Shown one piece after another: positions 56,057 through 64,000 of a stretch of DNA of 64,000 bases (position 1 is its first letter; every line of letters begins with the position of its first letter). The notes under the pieces are model-generated. The model had not been told where the DNA came from. It made no database searches and worked only from the letters and a program-made list of their open reading frames with translations. Position numbers and translations under genes: made by a program. Source of the DNA: Heyndrickxia acidiproducens DSM 23148 (GTDB lineage: Bacteria > Bacillota > Bacilli > Bacillales > Bacillaceae_C); assembly GCF_000374345.1 (NCBI RefSeq), contig NZ_KB893979.1, positions 1 through 64,000 of the forward strand, read 5' to 3'.

Positions 56057-56085
56057 GCCCGGCATGATGCCGGGCTTTTAATTTT
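56057..56085. terminator. Terminator shared by pheA and niaR
   Basis: GCCCGGCAT pairs with ATGCCGGGC, followed by TTTTAATTTT, at the point where pheA (+) and niaR (-) converge. The T-run overlaps the niaR stop. Confidence 0.92.
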
Positions 56086-56620
56086 CCATAAACAGAATCC
56101 CTTTTTCTTTCAGCGCCTGTTCGGCAGATTCAATCTGCTGATGGCTGGGCGCTTCAACGGTATGGAGATGGATGCCGCCAGTCAGTTCGGATAAATAGCT
56201 TGCCTTTGTTTTTTTTATATGCCGGATAAACTGTGCAACTTCCGCGCGGTTTGAAACCATGATGGATGCGGTCAGGTCCCCGTAGACCGGGTGTTCGATT
56301 TTTACATCTTTTACAGTGACGCCGTGTTCGACCAAAAGATTTAATTCTTCTTCAACGCGTTCCGGCGGATGATTACAAACAATTGTTTTTTCAATCGCTG
56401 TTTTCGGCTGTGAAGGCTGTATGTACAGGTATCCCTGGCTGGTCGCGAGAATCGGTTCACTTTTCGCCTTTAATAAGGTAATGTCATTTACAATAATCTG
56501 GCGGCTGACATTGGTTTCTTTGGCCAGTTCGCCGCCTGTAATCGGGGCATTGCTTTTTTGCAGCAGCTGCAGGATAAAATTTCGCCTTTCTTCCCCGAGC
56601 ATTTTTTTCTTTTCAGCCAA
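56078..56620 (-). CDS. niaR: NiaR (YrxA), nicotinate-responsive transcriptional repressor
   Basis: 180 aa. N-terminal winged helix (NFILQLLQKSNAPITGGELA, NVSRQIIVNDITLLKAK) and a C-terminal 3H domain with conserved histidines (DVKIEHPVYGDLTASIMV, FIRHIKKTK, GIHLHTVEAPSHQ) that bind metal and nicotinate. It represses NAD synthesis and niacin uptake genes in Bacillota. The frame opens at 56668, but GGGAGG followed by TTG 56620 gives the best start. An imperfect palindrome AAGTGTACTT lies just before the ribosome site and might be an operator. The nad genes are not next to it here. Confidence 0.92.
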   Translation of the reverse strand: MAEKKKMLGEERRNFILQLLQKSNAPITGGELAKETNVSRQIIVNDITLLKAKSEPILATSQGYLYIQPSQPKTAIEKTIVCNHPPERVEEELNLLVEHGVTVKDVKIEHPVYGDLTASIMVSNRAEVAQFIRHIKKTKASYLSELTGGIHLHTVEAPSHQQIESAEQALKEKGILFMEN

Positions 56621-56776
56621 TTTTTTCTTACCTCCCAAACAAGTACACTTTACCTCGGATTTTACCATAGGAGCGCGCGGGATGAAAAGGAAAGCCCTTT
56701 TCGGATTTTAAAAACGGCCAATCAGCTGAGGCGACATAGCCGTCCCGTGCCGGCGCTTCTCCCCTTACGGCAAAGT

Positions 56777-56804
56777 CATATTTGTACCTTAGCCATCATA
56801 AATT
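56777..56804 (+). promoter_or_regulatory. Sigma-E-type promoter of safA
   Basis: CATATT (56777-56782), 14-bp spacer, CATAAATT (56797-56804). It has the same spacing and -35 as the spoVID and spoIVFA promoters, with a weaker -10. safA is sigma-E dependent in B. subtilis. Confidence 0.7.
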
Positions 56805-56878
56805 ATTATGTAAATCAATAGCACTTTACCCGGATCAACATAGAATGTATGGACTTATGCCTTGAGGAGGGGAAATGT

Positions 56879-58105
56879 GTGAAAATCCATATTGTTCAAA
56901 AAGGCGACACGCTATGGAAAATTGCCAAAAAATATGACGTTGATTTTGACGAACTGAAAAAAATGAATGCGCAATTATCCAATCCGGAAATGATCATGCC
57001 AGGGATGAAAATAAAAGTTCCAACAACAGGCGGCACGGTAAAAAAAGAACTGAACATAGGAAAAAAAGAGGTGCCGCATGCAGTCAATCCATACCAGCAA
57101 TTGCCAACAGCGCCCATGCCTGCCCAAAAAGAAAAACCCGTGAAAAAAGAAGTCCCGAAAGAAACGCCTGTAAAAGAAAAGGTCATTGAAAAAAAAGAAA
57201 CGATTTACAAGCCGGTGATGCCGCAGCCCCTTGTGCCTGAAATTGATATCAACAATTATTATCTGACCAATATGACGGAGATTGAAACGCACACCCATAC
57301 GCCGCCCCCGCCGCAGCCGGTACACTATAACAAGGAAAGTGAGTCTTCATCATCCAGTGAATCCTATAAAATGCCTGTCCAGGAGGAGTGTTATGAAGCG
57401 ATGTACCCACCTTTTGATCCCTGCCCGCCGGTGATGCCAATTCCGGATTGCGGATGCGGCGGCCCCGTGATGCACCAGCATGGTTTTGAGCCCTATCCAT
57501 ATGGCATGGCAGCACCGCATCCCAATGTACCGTATCCGATGCCGTACCAGCAGGCGCCAATGATGATGCCTGCGCAGGGCTTTGTTCCGCCGCAGCCAGT
57601 GTGGCAGGGCCAGTCTCCGCAAATGGGCCCGGCACAGGATTGGGAGGATGAATCCTCTTCATCGTTCCCATACCACCCTGTTACAAGCGGCGGTTACCCG
57701 ATGCAGACTCCGCAAATGTACCCGCAGCCAATGCCCGGTATGGAGGATATGCCGGAGATGCAAGAGATGGAGGATATGCCGAATATGCCGGGAACACAAG
57801 GCATGCCCGGCATGCAGCATGGGGGAGCATATGGCGCAAATCCTGAAACGCTGCCGTATCTGCCGCCATATGGTATGCAGCAAAATGTGCAGAGCTATGT
57901 ACCGTATCAAAATCCATACCAGCCAATGCCGTACCAGGCGCCATACGGCTACGGACAGCAGCCATTTGGCGGTTATGGTATGCAGCCTTATTACGGGGGC
58001 CACGGGGGCTGGAGCCAATACCCGACGCCATCCAGCCCGCAGCAGCCTTACAGGGACCAAAATCAGGCCGGCAAAAATCCAAATCCGTCAGGCGAAGATC
58101 AATAA
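56879..58105 (+). CDS. safA: SafA, spore inner-coat morphogenetic protein
   Basis: 408 aa. N-terminal LysM domain (2-48, VKIHIVQKGDTLWKIAKKYD) that targets the cortex-coat interface, a Lys/Pro-rich linker, a DINNYY box, then a long low-complexity region rich in Pro, Met, Tyr, Gln and Gly with MPGM/MPxM-type repeats (about 285-320) and YQ-PMPYQ repeats. It organises the inner coat with SpoVID, also encoded in this window. GAGGAGGGGAAATGT precedes GTG 56879. Confidence 0.94.
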   Translation: MKIHIVQKGDTLWKIAKKYDVDFDELKKMNAQLSNPEMIMPGMKIKVPTTGGTVKKELNIGKKEVPHAVNPYQQLPTAPMPAQKEKPVKKEVPKETPVKEKVIEKKETIYKPVMPQPLVPEIDINNYYLTNMTEIETHTHTPPPPQPVHYNKESESSSSSESYKMPVQEECYEAMYPPFDPCPPVMPIPDCGCGGPVMHQHGFEPYPYGMAAPHPNVPYPMPYQQAPMMMPAQGFVPPQPVWQGQSPQMGPAQDWEDESSSSFPYHPVTSGGYPMQTPQMYPQPMPGMEDMPEMQEMEDMPNMPGTQGMPGMQHGGAYGANPETLPYLPPYGMQQNVQSYVPYQNPYQPMPYQAPYGYGQQPFGGYGMQPYYGGHGGWSQYPTPSSPQQPYRDQNQAGKNPNPSGEDQ

Positions 58106-59092
58106 ATGGGCGGACGGAATAAAAATGAAGGGGACGATTTTCAAAAACGTCTCCTTCTTTATGCAGAAAAACGGCTGGATGAACCGGTAACCAAAATAAA
58201 ACGGCTTCGAAAGCAGGTTTGGTTCGTTGAAACGAAACGAAAAAAATGGGTACTGAAAGAATTTTCGGATCTGGAGCGCCTGAACAGGCAGATCGTGCTG
58301 ACGGAAGCGCTGCATCAGGCAGGGTTTAAGAGGACGTACCGGTTTTTGCCTGCTGAAGAAGAGGCTGTTTTTATGTTTGGCGGCAGGGTATGGGGCATCA
58401 TGGAATACATTGAACCCGGGGCTGTCCCGCTTCGATACGAATCCGAAAAAGAGATTTTAGCAGCATACCGCCTGCTTAAAATCTACCATGGGGTGACTGC
58501 CCGGTTTCCGCGCGCTTTACAAACCGAATTTCCCCGTTTCTTTCAAATTAAAAAATGGCAGCAAAGGTACCGGGAATTTGCCGAACATGAGACAGAACTG
58601 CTGCAATACATGCCGGCCTATTATTTTGAATCCTATTTGTCCTGGGCGGAAACGGCATTAGAAGAATTGGAGGCAAGGCAGCGCGTTTTCCATCTGCCGC
58701 CGTATTGCATCACGCATGGGGATGTTGCCCACCATAATTTTTTAAAAGGGAAAGACGGGAAGCTGTATTTGATAGATTTTGACCTTGCCCGCATGGCCCC
58801 CGCCTGGACGGATGATTTACAATTTTGCAACCGTATCCTGCCCTCAATTTCCTGGTCGCTTCGGAAACTATTAAGCTGGAATATCGTTCAACAGGCCGCA
58901 GATCCGAACCTGTTCCTCAAAGCCCTGGCCTATCCGACCGATGTCCTTCGCGAATGGAACCGGTTCTTAAAAAGCGGCAGCCGGGAAAAGGAAAAACAAT
59001 GGCCGGAGCTTCATGACCTCACCTTTTCGCAATTTGAAGAAAGAAAAGCATTTGTGAAGGAAATGAAAAGGCTGGGCGGATCAGGCGCGTAA
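58106..59092 (+). CDS. CotS-family spore coat kinase-like protein
   Basis: 328 aa. Aminoglycoside-phosphotransferase/CotS fold: ATP-binding Lys in KKWVLKEFS, hinge WGIMEYIEPG, catalytic loop ITHGDVAHHNFLKG and metal-binding LYLIDFDLARMAP, all intact, in contrast to the YsxE protein in this window. Bacillus CotS/CotH-like enzymes modify coat proteins. ATG 58106 begins the base after the safA stop, so it is probably in the safA transcript and made in the mother cell. No strong ribosome binding site is visible. Confidence 0.85.
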   Translation: MGGRNKNEGDDFQKRLLLYAEKRLDEPVTKIKRLRKQVWFVETKRKKWVLKEFSDLERLNRQIVLTEALHQAGFKRTYRFLPAEEEAVFMFGGRVWGIMEYIEPGAVPLRYESEKEILAAYRLLKIYHGVTARFPRALQTEFPRFFQIKKWQQRYREFAEHETELLQYMPAYYFESYLSWAETALEELEARQRVFHLPPYCITHGDVAHHNFLKGKDGKLYLIDFDLARMAPAWTDDLQFCNRILPSISWSLRKLLSWNIVQQAADPNLFLKALAYPTDVLREWNRFLKSGSREKEKQWPELHDLTFSQFEERKAFVKEMKRLGGSGA

Positions 59093-59140
59093 ATCGCACA
59101 TCATAAGCCGGAAAAACTTGTAAAGAAAAATGCATGCATT

Positions 59141-59191
59141 TTGGTGCATAAACCAGATGAAAAAATTGGTGCATAAAACCGGATGAAAAAA
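59141..59191. repeat. Two tandem copies of a 25/26-bp repeat
   Basis: TTGGTGCATAAA(A)CC[A/G]GATGAAAAAA occurs at 59141-59165 and 59166-59191, just before the yrbC promoter region. A third TGCATGCATT lies directly upstream. Function unknown. Confidence 0.7.
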
Positions 59192-59292
59192 AGGAATCGC
59201 AAGTTTACCAGGCATTTTCGTTTTCTTCCTATTTATGATATATTACAAATGTATGATTTTGTTTTTTGATTGAATGGAGAGGAGAATGAATT

Positions 59293-60015
59293 ATGTCTGG
59301 CCATTCTAAGTGGAAAAATATTCAAGGCAGGAAAAACGCGCAGGATGCCAAACGCGGAAAGATTTTCCAAAAATTAGCGAAAGAAATCTATGTTGCGGCA
59401 AAAAACGGGCCGGATCCGGAAATGAATCCATCGCTCCGCCTCGTTATCGATAAAGCAAAAGCGGTAAATATGCCGAATGATAATATTAAACGCGCCATTC
59501 ATAAAGCAAGCGGCAACCAAAATGCTGAAAACTACGAAGAAATCACCTATGAAGGTTACGGCCCGGGTGGTGCGGCGATCATGGTAACCGCGCTTACGGA
59601 TAATAAAAACCGGACAGCTTCCAATGTACGCGTTGCATTTTCAAGAAATGGCGGAAACCTGGGCGAAACGGGCTGTGTTTCCTATCTGTTTGACCGCAAA
59701 GGCTATCTTGTCATTGAACGGGAAAATCTCGACATCGACGAAGATGATATGCTGCTGCAGGCCATTGAAGCAGGCGCCGAAGAAATGGAAACAAGTGATG
59801 AAGTATTTGAAATTTATACCGAACCGGAAAGCTTCATGGAAGTGAAGAAAAATCTGGAAAACAGCGGCTTTACTTTTGTTACTGCTGAAATCACAATGGT
59901 GCCGCAAACCTATATCACATTAGACGAAGAACAATCAGATAAAATGGAAAGATTATTGGACAGGCTTGAAGATGATGACGATGTCCAAAATATTTACCAC
60001 AATGTCGAAGGATAA
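59293..60015 (+). CDS. yrbC: YebC/PmpR-family translation or transcription factor
   Basis: 240 aa. [20 protein letters not shown] is the highly conserved family start; [18 protein letters not shown] and a C-terminal acidic domain complete the three-domain TACO1/YebC fold. Members have been described as DNA-binding regulators and, more recently, as factors easing ribosome stalling at proline runs. TGGAGAGGAGAATGAATT precedes the ATG. Single gene with its own terminator. Confidence 0.95.
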   Translation: MSGHSKWKNIQGRKNAQDAKRGKIFQKLAKEIYVAAKNGPDPEMNPSLRLVIDKAKAVNMPNDNIKRAIHKASGNQNAENYEEITYEGYGPGGAAIMVTALTDNKNRTASNVRVAFSRNGGNLGETGCVSYLFDRKGYLVIERENLDIDEDDMLLQAIEAGAEEMETSDEVFEIYTEPESFMEVKKNLENSGFTFVTAEITMVPQTYITLDEEQSDKMERLLDRLEDDDDVQNIYHNVEG

Positions 60016-60032
60016 TTTCAGGGCGATGTTTT

Positions 60033-60079
60033 AAAAAAGCATTTTCTGCAGGCAAGCTCCTGCAGAAAGTGCTTTTTTT
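60033..60079 (+). terminator. Strong terminator after yrbC
   Basis: AAAAAAGCATTTTCTGCAGG pairs with CCTGCAGAAAGTGCTTTTTTT around a short loop. Confidence 0.95.
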
Positions 60080-60158
60080 GCTGCAAGAGGATATGCCTGC
60101 CAAAAACTGGCCACACTATAAACAGCCTTTTGATTTTTTTAGTAGGGGTGATTTGAAA

Positions 60159-60707
60159 ATGTTGGCCTTGATCATTCGCACCGGTTTTATCATGGCATTG
60201 ATTTTTGGATTATGGAATATTCCTGCCCGGGAGCAAAGCCATCCGCAGCCGTTCACCACAGATCGGGGCCGCTCTCATCCCGCAGCCGCTGCGGATCAGA
60301 AACCGTTCACAATTCTTTTGGAGCGTGTCTATTTGGACGGCGAAATGAGTGAAGAAGTGATTAAAACCAAAACATCCCTGGAAGAAGCACTCGATGCCTA
60401 TCCTGACTGGCAAATTGCGGATATAGAAGAAGACCGGCTCGTGCTGCAGAAACAATTGAATGATATTTCACCGCTTTTAAAAGCAAATGGGTATTTTGGC
60501 GTGACAAAAGACGGGGTGTTGTCGATTTTTCAAGGCAAGCCGCAGGACAAAGACATTATCCATTCTTTTTTTCAGCTCAATATGAAAAAGCTGGAAAGCC
60601 GCCGCCAGCAAGAACTGAAAAACGGCATTCCAATTAAAACAAAGGAAGATTATCAAAAGCTCCTGAAGACATTCAAACCCTATTCCGCGTCCAAAAAGGA
60701 AAATTAA
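60159..60707 (+). CDS. bofC: BofC, bypass-of-forespore protein C
   Basis: 182 aa. An N-terminal signal/membrane segment (about 3-20, LALIIRTGFIMALIFGLW) leads to an intermembrane-space domain (FTILLERVYLDGEMSEEVIK, DISPLLKANGYFGVTKDGVL). In B. subtilis BofC, made in the forespore, restrains SpoIVB signalling to SpoIVFA/FB, also encoded here. AGGGGTGATTTGAAA gives ATG 60159 the right spacing. Location before ruvA is conserved. Confidence 0.88.
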   Translation: MLALIIRTGFIMALIFGLWNIPAREQSHPQPFTTDRGRSHPAAAADQKPFTILLERVYLDGEMSEEVIKTKTSLEEALDAYPDWQIADIEEDRLVLQKQLNDISPLLKANGYFGVTKDGVLSIFQGKPQDKDIIHSFFQLNMKKLESRRQQELKNGIPIKTKEDYQKLLKTFKPYSASKKEN

Positions 60708-60800
60708 ACAGCGGGCAACGGCGGGGCGCGATTCCCCAAAATCGGTGTGATCTATGGTACAATGATTGATAGCAAGTTTTTGAGGAGCGTGTGGAAAAAT

Positions 60801-61406
60801 TTGTATGAATATATAAAAGGAACGATCGACAGCGTCTGTCCGGATTATGTTGTCGTTGATAATCAGGGGATCGGCTACCAGATTTTAACGCCAAACCCGT
60901 TTGTTTTTACAAAAAATATCGGGAAAGTCTGTAAAATATATACGTATCAGCATGTGCGCGAAGATATGATTGCACTGTTCGGTTTTGAAACGGCAGAAGA
61001 AAAAATGCTATTCAAAAAGCTTTTAAATGTTTCCGGAATCGGACCAAAGGGTGCGCTGGCAATTTTGGCGTACGGCCAGCCTGCGCAGGTGATTGAAGCG
61101 ATTGAAAACGAAAATGAATCGTTTTTGACAAAATTTCCGGGCGTCGGGAAAAAGACGGCGCGGCAAATGATTCTCGATTTAAAAGGAAAGCTCTTGGATA
61201 TCGTATCGGATCTGCCGGATCTGTTTAACCAGGAACAAACGGCTTTGAAGGCCGAAACCAACCGTAATTTGGAAGAAGCCATGCTTGCATTGCAGGCGCT
61301 CGGCTATTCGGAAAAAGAAATCGGCAAAGTATCCGCCGGGCTGCAGCAGGAAGGGCTGTCTACGGATGAATATATTAAACTAGCTTTAAAAGCCATGGTA
61401 AAATAG
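60801..61406 (+). CDS. ruvA: RuvA, Holliday junction DNA-binding subunit
   Basis: 201 aa, the same as B. subtilis when started at TTG 60801 ([11 protein letters not shown]). OB-fold domain I, two helix-hairpin-helix motifs ([38 protein letters not shown]) and domain III that contacts RuvB. GAGGAG lies 13 bases before the TTG, longer than usual; GTG 60789 is nearer but breaks family length. The frame upstream to 60747 is not conserved. ruvB follows 22 bp later. Confidence 0.95.
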   Translation: MYEYIKGTIDSVCPDYVVVDNQGIGYQILTPNPFVFTKNIGKVCKIYTYQHVREDMIALFGFETAEEKMLFKKLLNVSGIGPKGALAILAYGQPAQVIEAIENENESFLTKFPGVGKKTARQMILDLKGKLLDIVSDLPDLFNQEQTALKAETNRNLEEAMLALQALGYSEKEIGKVSAGLQQEGLSTDEYIKLALKAMVK

Positions 61407-61428
61407 CTTGATGCAAGGAGGGGAGAAC

Positions 61429-62427
61429 ATGGATGACCGTGTTGTATCCGGCGAGACGAATGAACAGGAACTTTCGTTTGAAATGAGCCTGCGCCCGCAA
61501 ACCCTGGCACAGTATATCGGCCAGGAAAAGGTGAAAAACAATCTCGCTATATTTATCGAGGCGGCAAAGCAAAGAAGCGAATCGTTGGATCATGTGCTGC
61601 TGTACGGTCCGCCGGGGCTTGGAAAAACCACGCTGGCGATGGTGATTGCCAATGAAATGGGCGTGAAAATCCGGACAACCTCGGGACCGGCAATCGAGCG
61701 GCCGGGGGATCTGGCGGCGATCCTCGCTTCTTTAGAACCCGGGGAAGTATTGTTCATAGATGAGATACACCGCCTGCCGAAAGCGATTGAAGAGGTGCTG
61801 TACCCGGCTATGGAAGATTTTTGCCTGGATATTGTCATTGGCAAGGGACAAGGCGCGCGCTCCATCCGGCTTGATTTGCCCCCGTTTACATTAATCGGGG
61901 CAACAACAAGGGCCGGGTCGGTTTCAGCGCCTTTACGGGACCGGTTCGGCGTAATCTCAAGGCTTGAGTATTATGACCAGGCACAGCTGACGGAAATTGT
62001 GTTGCGGACGGCCGATATTTTACAAACCGATATTAAGCCGGACGGGGCCGGGGAAATTGCCAGGCGTTCACGGGGAACACCGCGGATTGCCAACCGGCTA
62101 TTAAGGCGTGTCCGCGATTTTGCCCAGGTCAAAGGCGACGGCACGATCACGCTTGAAGTCGCAGAGTATGCCCTCGGGCTGCTCCAGGTCGATCAGCTTG
62201 GACTTGACCATATTGACCACAAACTGTTGAAAGCGATTGTTGAACGTTTCCGCGGCGGACCGGTCGGCCTGGATACGATTGCCGCAAGCATCGGGGAAGA
62301 AGCGGGTACCATTGAAGACGTGTATGAGCCGTATTTGCTGCAAATCGGCTTTCTGCAGCGGACGCCGCGGGGCAGGGTTGCCACCCACTTGGTCTATGAG
62401 CATTTTCATTTGGAGGTGCCGAAATGA
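61429..62427 (+). CDS. ruvB: RuvB, Holliday junction branch-migration ATPase
   Basis: 332 aa AAA+ motor. Walker [13 protein letters not shown], Walker [11 protein letters not shown], sensor 1 LIGATTRAG, arginine finger region APLRDRFG, sensor 2 [15 protein letters not shown], and a C-terminal winged helix. AAGGAGGGGAGAAC precedes ATG 61429. Ends in an ATGA overlap with the next gene. Confidence 0.98.
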   Translation: MDDRVVSGETNEQELSFEMSLRPQTLAQYIGQEKVKNNLAIFIEAAKQRSESLDHVLLYGPPGLGKTTLAMVIANEMGVKIRTTSGPAIERPGDLAAILASLEPGEVLFIDEIHRLPKAIEEVLYPAMEDFCLDIVIGKGQGARSIRLDLPPFTLIGATTRAGSVSAPLRDRFGVISRLEYYDQAQLTEIVLRTADILQTDIKPDGAGEIARRSRGTPRIANRLLRRVRDFAQVKGDGTITLEVAEYALGLLQVDQLGLDHIDHKLLKAIVERFRGGPVGLDTIAASIGEEAGTIEDVYEPYLLQIGFLQRTPRGRVATHLVYEHFHLEVPK

Positions 62428-62630
62428 GCGGATTTGGAAAAGTGCTGATGACGATTGCGGCCGTTCTTTTTTTTATCGGCCTGCTCATGCAGTTTACAAA
62501 AATCGGGCGGCTCCCGGGCGATATTTTCATAAAAAAAGGAAATACCACCTTTTACTTTCCCATTGCGACTTCAATCATTTTAAGTATTGTCTTGTCTGTG
62601 ATACTATATATAATCGGGCGTATGAAGTAA
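62424..62630 (+). CDS. DUF2905 small membrane protein
   Basis: 68 aa with two membrane helices (about 7-24 and 46-64) flanking a conserved [20 protein letters not shown] segment, the hallmark of DUF2905. Function unknown. It overlaps the ruvB stop by 4 bp, so it is translated with the Ruv operon; the same gene pair is seen in many bacilli. Confidence 0.88.
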   Translation: MSGFGKVLMTIAAVLFFIGLLMQFTKIGRLPGDIFIKKGNTTFYFPIATSIILSIVLSVILYIIGRMK

Positions 62631-62692
62631 TGTACGCTCCATGAAACGGAAACGAAAGCGTGCTCAACTAATCAATGAAGGGGAACCAAAGC

Positions 62693-63721
62693 ATGAAACT
62701 GGATTTATTTGATTATGAACTGCCGGAAGAATTAATTGCCCAAACACCCTTAAAAAACCGTTCGGACAGCCGGCTGATGGTACTCGATAAAAAAACGGGG
62801 GAAATCGAACATACTGTATTTAAAAACATTACATCATACCTTCGGCCGGGCGACTGCCTTGTATTAAATGACACAAAAGTGCTGCCGGCAAGGCTGTTCG
62901 GCACAAAGGATGATACGGGTGCAAAAATTGAAGTGCTGCTTCTCAAACAGCAGGAAGGCGACCAGTGGGAAACCCTTGTTAAACCGGCAAAACGCGTAAA
63001 AGCCGGGGCAACGGTCCATTTTGGGGACGGGCGCTTGAAAGCGGTCTGCGTCAAGGAACTGGACCACGGCGGCCGGATCATGGAATTCAAATATGACGGG
63101 ATCTTCTATGAAGTATTGAATGAACTGGGAAGAATGCCGCTCCCGCCTTATATTAAAAAACAATTGGACGACCAGGACCGCTATCAGACGGTGTATGCGA
63201 AAGAATTGGGTTCTGCCGCTGCGCCGACAGCCGGGCTGCATTTTACCGAATCCCTGCTGAAAGAAATTGAAGAAATGGGCGTGAAGATTGTTTTCATCAC
63301 ACTCCATGTCGGGCTGGGTACATTCCGCCCCGTCAATACGGATGATATTGAAAAACATGATATGCATGCGGAATTTTACCAGGTTTCCGAGGAAGCGGCG
63401 CAAACGATCATGGATGTGAAAAACAGCGGCGGGCGTGTCTTTTCTGTCGGGACAACATCAACACGGACGCTTGAAACGGTTGCGGCCGCCCATGACGGAA
63501 AGATTGTTGCTGCAAGCGGCTGGACCGATATTTTTATTTATCCCGGTTTTGAATATAAAGCGATTGATGCGCTGATTACGAACTTCCACCTGCCAAAATC
63601 CACACTGATTATGCTCGTGAGCGCACTGGCGGGCAGGGAGCATGTGCTGCATGCCTATGAGACAGCGGTGAAAGAAAAATACCGTTTCTTCAGTTTCGGG
63701 GATGCGATGTTAATCAAATAA
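62693..63721 (+). CDS. queA: S-adenosylmethionine:tRNA ribosyltransferase-isomerase
   Basis: 342 aa. Converts 7-aminomethyl-7-deazaguanine in tRNA to epoxyqueuosine, using SAM as ribosyl donor. [13 protein letters not shown]-type start ([15 protein letters not shown]), [34 protein letters not shown] and GTTSTRTLE are diagnostic. AAGGGGAACCAAAGC precedes ATG 62693. Followed by tgt, its pathway partner. Confidence 0.97.
   Translation: MKLDLFDYELPEELIAQTPLKNRSDSRLMVLDKKTGEIEHTVFKNITSYLRPGDCLVLNDTKVLPARLFGTKDDTGAKIEVLLLKQQEGDQWETLVKPAKRVKAGATVHFGDGRLKAVCVKELDHGGRIMEFKYDGIFYEVLNELGRMPLPPYIKKQLDDQDRYQTVYAKELGSAAAPTAGLHFTESLLKEIEEMGVKIVFITLHVGLGTFRPVNTDDIEKHDMHAEFYQVSEEAAQTIMDVKNSGGRVFSVGTTSTRTLETVAAAHDGKIVAASGWTDIFIYPGFEYKAIDALITNFHLPKSTLIMLVSALAGREHVLHAYETAVKEKYRFFSFGDAMLIK

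Positions 63722-64000
<279 letters not shown>

Noticed and set aside
57582-58190. 202-codon Arg/Cys-rich plus-strand frame overlapping safA
   Set aside because: Shadow frame of the low-complexity Pro/Met/Tyr region of safA.

Overview
The window is a chromosomal core segment of an endospore-forming Bacillaceae bacterium. The gene order rdgB-ysnB / ysoA-tig-clpX-lonB-lonA-engB / hemAXCDBL-spoVID-ysxE / valS-folC / spoIIB-maf-radC-mreBCD-minCD / spoIVFA-spoIVFB-rplU-prp-rpmA-spo0B-obg-pheB-pheA-niaR-safA / yrbC-bofC-ruvAB-queA-tgt is that of Bacillus subtilis and relatives. Moderate base composition, an RNase G gene between spoIVFB and rplU, and a type IV pilus locus next to folC suggest a Heyndrickxia/Weizmannia (Bacillus) coagulans-like organism. 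The species is an inference; the family-level placement is secure.

Layout. 1-438: 3' end of a group II intron (maturase C-terminus, domains V and VI) followed immediately by two exact 83-bp tandem repeats. 563-3158: XTP pyrophosphatase, a phosphodiesterase, tRNA-Arg(TCT), a small frameshifted gene on the minus strand, and a YndM-like membrane protein. 3296-12266: a protein quality-control block (ysoA, trigger factor, ClpX, LonB, LonA, EngB). 12373-19479: ysxD (minus strand) and the complete glutamate-to-uroporphyrinogen III heme operon. 19539-22281: spoVID with a sigma-E-type promoter, and ysxE. 22615-25603: a promoter, T-box leader and valS. 25747-26263: a tandem array of about 52-bp hairpin repeats. 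26341-27645: folC.

27823-40680 is the striking part: a full type IV pilus locus (three minor pilins, two genes of unclear role, PilB, PilT, PilC, major pilin, PilM, PilN, PilO, PilD) lying between folC and spoIIB, where B. subtilis has only comC. One minor pilin carries a large predicted beta-solenoid and lacks the usual Glu5, so it looks like a GspK/PilX-type tip subunit with an adhesin-like head. A VanW-family protein with a long low-complexity tail and an acidic three-helix membrane protein are embedded in the operon. They are candidates for adapting the machine to a thick Gram-positive wall.

40834-54386: spoIIB, maf, radC, the shape and division genes mreBCD-minCD, the pro-sigma-K protease pair spoIVFA/FB, RNase G, ribosomal proteins L21 and L27 with the L27-processing protease Prp, spo0B and obg. 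54387-58105: a highly structured intergenic element that shares a near-identical 27-bp end with a hairpin in the hemB-hemL gap, then pheB-pheA, niaR and safA. 58106-64000: a CotS-type kinase-like gene, yrbC, bofC, ruvAB, a DUF2905 gene, queA and the start of tgt.

The sporulation genes (spoVID, ysxE, safA, cotS-like, spoIVFA/FB, spoIIB, spo0B, bofC, lonB) show that the host sporulates. Three of their promoters share one layout (CATATT-like, 14 bp, CATACAnT-like). Everything here was read from sequence by eye. Family names rest on recognised motifs, lengths and synteny, with no database search.
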